NCBI GenBank assembly: GCA_032622095.1
Contig: CP136066.1
Location: 130,171,917 to 130,235,916 of the forward strand
Length of the DNA stretch: 64,000 nt
DNA from: Siphonodentalium dalli
Taxonomy: Eukaryota; Mollusca; Scaphopoda; Gadilida; Siphonodentaliidae
Reading direction: 5' to 3'
Positions 59,980 through 64,000 of this stretch are shown in pieces; the first letter of the stretch is position 1; each line of letters starts with the position of its first letter. A program made the position numbers and the translations under genes. The notes beneath the pieces were generated by a model. That model was not told the origin of the DNA. It saw only the letters and a list, made by a program, of their open reading frames with translations, and ran no database searches.

Positions 59980-60919
59980 CTAGCAGGTTAGCCTGCCACT
60001 GGTGCAATCGTCAGAAACATGACAATTTAAAAAAAATTTAATTAATTTTTTTAATTAATTTTTTTAATTAATTTGTTTATTTAAATTTTTTTTTTCAATG
60101 AGTCAATTGTGCCTTTTTAATTTACTGGCTTTTTAAATTAATTTTGTTATTTAATTTTTTTTTTTTTAATGAGTTAATTGTGATTTTTAATTTAAATTTT
60201 TTTTTTCAATTTGACCCGATTTGACCTTGAATTGATCATTTTCAAGGTCAAGGTCACAATTTAACCCATCCATGACACTTCACGTAGGTAGCAAGTTTGA
60301 GCTCAATCGGTTCGAGTCTATAAATGACACACACATATATATCATTTGTGGGTACCCGTTTCAAGGTGAAGATCACCTCGGGCGGAAAAACTGAGCCGAT
60401 CCCGTTCCTATGAAGCCCTAGTACGTAAGAATCACACAACACGCTCATGTCTGGATACAGTCACGCTGACGTGCCCGGACGTAAGAATCACATTACACGC
60501 ATACTCTCTTTTTGTGGGTATCCGTTTCAAGGTGAAGATCATCTCGGGCGGAAAAACTGACCCGATCCCCGTTCCTAGGAAGCCCTAAGTACGTAAGAAT
60601 CACACAACACGCTCATGTCTGGATACAGTCACGCTGACGTGCCCAGACGTAAGAATCAAATTACACACATACGCTCTTTATCAACGACACTGCGGATACG
60701 AACGCTCTTTAACTATCAATGCGATTAACCCCACAGTGCCGTTTTTTGTGACTGAGAGAGGAGAACGGGTGCTCGGAGCTTCTCCAAAACGCCGCGACGA
60801 CCATTCCCGTGGGTTTTTATCCTTAGATGGGAAGTTTGGTCTCGATCTGTGCAGCCGTTTTCCATTCTATAAAGTATAGACACACATATATATACGGAAG
60901 TCTCAAAATATATAGTAGA
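59980..60919 (-). mobile_element. Non-autonomous Helitron H5
   Basis: On the reverse strand the 5' end is TCTACTATATATTTTGAGAC (60919 leftward), preceded by A (complement of T60920). The 3' end has the hairpin GCAGGCTAACCTGC running into CTAG (59983-59980). The ends belong to a different subfamily from H1-H4. The interior holds a T-rich block of TTAATTAATTTTTTT units (60025-60200) and two direct repeats of about 180 bp (markers CGGGCGGAAAAACTGA near 60382 and 60548; TCTGGATACAGTCACGCTGA near 60450 and 60618). Confidence 0.9.
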
Positions 60920-60921
60920 TA

Positions 60922-63900
60922 CTAGTAGGTTAGCCCGCCACTGGCGTGGTTGGTCAGAAACATGACATTTTTAAAATTCTTTTTATTCAATGAGTTATTT
61001 CTGCCTTTTTAATTTTTTGTTTTTCAATGAGTTAATTCTGCCTTTTTAATCAAGAGAAATGATAGTACCCGTCCCTAAAAGAGGTATGATTTACGGTACA
61101 TCGGGCGGAAAAACTGACCCGATGAAAATCTCCCCCCTTCCTAGGAACGACAGACATAAGAATCACACAACATGCATTTTTAGCTCAACTTACTTTTGTA
61201 AGTTTGAGCTATTGCCATGGCTTTGGCGTCCGTCGTCCGTGTGTGCGTGTGTCCGTCAACAATTTCCTTTGGCGCGGGCTACAGGTCGTACCTTTGGTCT
61301 GATCTTTATGAAATTTGTCATGAATGTTAACATTGACATGTAGATGGGAACGAGTCATTTTGGGGTCATTCGGCCAAAAAAAACATGGCCGCTGGTGGCC
61401 ATTTTGGATTTCAAAATTCAATCCATTGGCGCGGGCTACAGGTCGTACTGTTCGTTTGATCATTATGAAATTTGTCATGGATGTTAATATTGACATGTAG
61501 ATGGGAACGAGTCATTTTGGGGTCGTTCGGCCAAAAAACATGGCCGCTGGCAGCCATCTTGGATTTTACTCTTTACATGACTAAATCCTTTGGCGCAGGC
61601 TACAGGTCGTAGTTTTGATCAGAACTTCATGAAATTGTCATGAATGTTGACATTGACATGTAGATGGGAACGAGTCATTTTGGGGTCATTCGGCCAAAAA
61701 ACATGGCCGCTGGTGGCCATTTTGGATTTCAAAATTCAATCCATTGGCGCGGGCTACAGGTCGTACTGTTCGTCTGATCATTATGAAATTTGTCATGGAT
61801 GTTAATATTGACATGTAGATGGGAACGAGTCATTTTGGGGTCGTTCGGCCAAAAAACATGGCCGCTGGCAGCCATCTTGGATTTTACTCTTTACATGACT
61901 AAATCCTTTGGCGCAGGCTACAGTTCGTAGTTTTGATCAGAACTTCATGAAATTTGTCATGGATGTTAACAATGACATGTAGATGGGAACGAGTGATTTT
62001 GGGGTTGTTCGGCCAAAAAACATGGCCGCCAGCAGCCATCATGGATTTTACTCTTTGCATGACTAAATCCTTTGGCGCGGGCTACAGGTCGTACCTATGG
62101 TTTGATCTTTATGAATTTTGTCATGAATGTTGACATTGACATGTAGATGGGAACGAGTCATTTTGGGGTAATTCGGCCAAAAAACATGGCCGCTGGTGGC
62201 CATTTTGGATTTCAAAATTCAATCCATTGTCGCGGGCTACAGGTCGTGCTGTTTGTCTGATCATCATGAAATTTGTCATGGATGTTAATATTGACATGTA
62301 GATGAGAACGAGTGATTTTGGGGTCGCCAGCAGCCATCTTGGATTTTACTCTTTGCATGACTAAATTCTTTGGCGCGGGCTACAACAGGTTGTAGCTTTG
62401 GTCAGAACTTCATGAAATTTGTCATGGATGTTAACAATGACATGTAGATGGGAACGAGTGATTTTGGGGTTGTTCGGCCAAAAAACATGGCCGCCAGCAG
62501 CCATCTTGGATTTTACTCTTTCAATGACTAAATCCTTTGGCGCGGGCTACAGGTCGTACCTTTGGTCTGATCTTTATCAAATTTGTCATGAATGTTGACA
62601 TTGACATGTATATGGGAACGAGTCATTTTGGGGTCATACGGCCAAAATACATGGCTGCTGGCAGCCATCTTGGATTTCAAAATTCAATCCATTGGCACGG
62701 GCTACAGGTCGTACTGTTTGTCTGATCATCATGATATTTATCATGGATGTTAATATTAACATGTAGATGGAAACGAGTCATTTTTGGGTCGTTTGGCTAA
62801 AAAACATGTCCACCAGCAGCCATATTGGATTTTACTCTTTGCATGAATAAATCCTTTGGTGCGGGCTACAGGTCGTAGCTTTGGTCGGAACTTCAAGAAA
62901 TTTGTCATGTATGTTAACAATGACATGTAGATGGGAAACGAGTCATTTTGGGGTCGTTCAGCCGAAAAACATGGCCGCCAGCAGCCATCTTGGATTTTAC
63001 TCTTTGCATGACTAAATCCATTGGCACAGGCTACAGGTCATACCTTTGATCAGATCATTATGAGATTTGTAAAGGCTGTAGATGGGAACAAGTCATTTTG
63101 GGTAATTCGGAAAAAAACATGGCTGCCGGTGGCCATTTTAGAATTTACTCTTTGCATCAATAAATCATTTGTCACACCATAATCACCACATCCCTGATCC
63201 GATCATTATGAAACCTGTTATGAATGTTGATATTGACATGAACATCTAGTCTTACTTAGACATTTCAATTAGCACTTTTCCTATTCCTCCATTTACTGTC
63301 GACCATTAAATTATTCCCCTACCTAAGTTGAGCTACAGTGTCATTGACACTTTCATTTGTTTTTCAATGAGTTAATTCTGCCATTTTAATCAAGAGAAAT
63401 TATGGTACCCGTCCCTAAAAGAGGTATGATTTAAGGTGACCCGATGAAATTCTCCCCCCTTCCTAAGAAAGACAGACATAAGAATCAAACAACACGCATT
63501 TTTTGTTTTTCAATGAGTTAATTCTGCCTTTTTAATCAAGAGAAATTATGGTACCCGTCCCTAAAAGAGGTATGATTCGATGAAAATCTCCCCCGTTCCT
63601 TGGAACGACAGACATAAGAATCACACGACACGCATTTGTTGTTTTTCAATGAGTTAATTCTGCCTTTTTAATCGAGATAAATGCATTCCGCCGTTCGGGT
63701 GCGTTTTGCATCCGTAGTTTCGTACGCATATAGGTGACCATTTAGCAACCCCGATGGCAATAAAGAGCATTACTCAGTTAACAACTCCAAATTTGGTCAA
63801 TATAAAGGGCGTGACTGCCTTAACCCCCGCAGTGCCGAGGACGGTGATTTTGATGATTGGGAGTGGAGAACGAGTTAATTCTGCCTTTTTAATCAAGAGA

Positions 63901-64000
63901 AATGATGGTACTCGTCCCTAAAAGAGGTATGATTTACGGTACATCGGGCGGAAAAACTGACCCGATGAAAATCTCCCCCTTCCTAGGAACGACAGACATA
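60922..64000 (-). mobile_element. Helitron H6, interrupted by S3 and continuing past the window
   Basis: The 3' end on the reverse strand is GCGGGCTAACCTACTAG (60938-60922) followed by T (complement of A60921), the same subfamily as H5. The body is tandem units of about 140-150 bp with TTTTCAATGAGTTAATTCTG, TACCCGTCCCTAAAAGAGG, CGGGCGGAAAAACTGACCCG and CGACAGACATAAGAATCACA (61010-61178, 63359-63500, 63505-63640, 63643 on, and 63868-64000). S3 is inserted within one unit. The 5' end lies beyond 64000. Confidence 0.85.
61179..63354 (-). mobile_element. Helentron/pearl-like satellite element S3
   Basis: Reverse-oriented relative of S1 and S2: TTAGCTCAACTT at 61179 and AAGTTGAGCTACAGTGTCAT then TGACACTTTC at the right. 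ATTT flanks both sides (61175-61178 and 63355-63358). Neighbouring H6 tandem units show the uninterrupted sequence (GCATTTGTTGTTTTTCAATG near 63634), supporting insertion. The TCCGTCGTCCGTGTGTGCG microsatellite region (61228-61250) is followed by about twelve monomers (61260-63250), alternating types A and B, then an irregular last part. Confidence 0.85.

Overview
This window looks like a gene-poor piece of a eukaryotic genome, most likely a marine invertebrate animal. The signs are Helitron-type insertions, pearl-like satellite transposons of the kind described from molluscs, a CR1/jockey-like LINE tail, many short non-autonomous DNA transposons, and a 100-N assembly gap at 4868-4967. The exact phylum cannot be read from the sequence. 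I found no complete host protein-coding gene, no tRNA or rRNA gene and no CRISPR array. The longest open frames (up to about 180 codons) lie in repeats, cross element boundaries or recur by duplication. The real content is transposons, many of which can be bounded to the base by target-site duplications (TSDs) and by empty sites in related copies.

Layout. 1-5.4 kb holds the end of a satellite element, three copies of a small hAT family (682-1144, 2337-2662, 3122-3434), a terminal-inverted-repeat (TIR) element with iterated motifs (1956-2680), and a 2.7-kb TIR element (2688-5412) containing poly-C tandem repeats and the gap. 6.5-10.55 kb is a Helentron/pearl-like element built of about 160-bp monomers, followed by a small Helitron (10741-11302). 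11.56-23.78 kb is a five-level nest: a foldback element holds a GC-rich 8-bp-TSD element, which holds a LINE fragment, which is split by a second satellite element, which carries a TA-flanked transposon. 24.3-32.7 kb has three copies of one TIR element, with insertions in copy A (25154-26169), in copy B (Helitron 28704-29458) and between B and C. 32717-52004 is a tandem array of an 8,012-bp unit (two full copies that look identical plus a partial diverged copy); each full unit holds a 4.26-kb TA-flanked element with long TIRs and an internal TTAA-flanked MITE. 52.5-56.3 kb has two hAT-like elements, one with a BED zinc-finger relic of a transposase, plus smaller nested elements and a 150-bp palindrome. 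56.6-57.1 kb is a truncated Helitron. 59.1-64 kb is a head-to-tail run of three reverse-strand Helitrons, the last interrupted by a third satellite element.

Nothing here encodes a complete transposase, RepHel helicase or reverse transcriptase, so every element depends on enzymes made elsewhere. A recurring theme is TIR elements whose ends carry short motifs repeated several times, which may be arrays of transposase-binding sites. A second theme is a YY1-like AAGATGGCNGC motif repeated dozens of times in the satellite monomers and again, as AAGATGGCGGC, in the 8-kb units.
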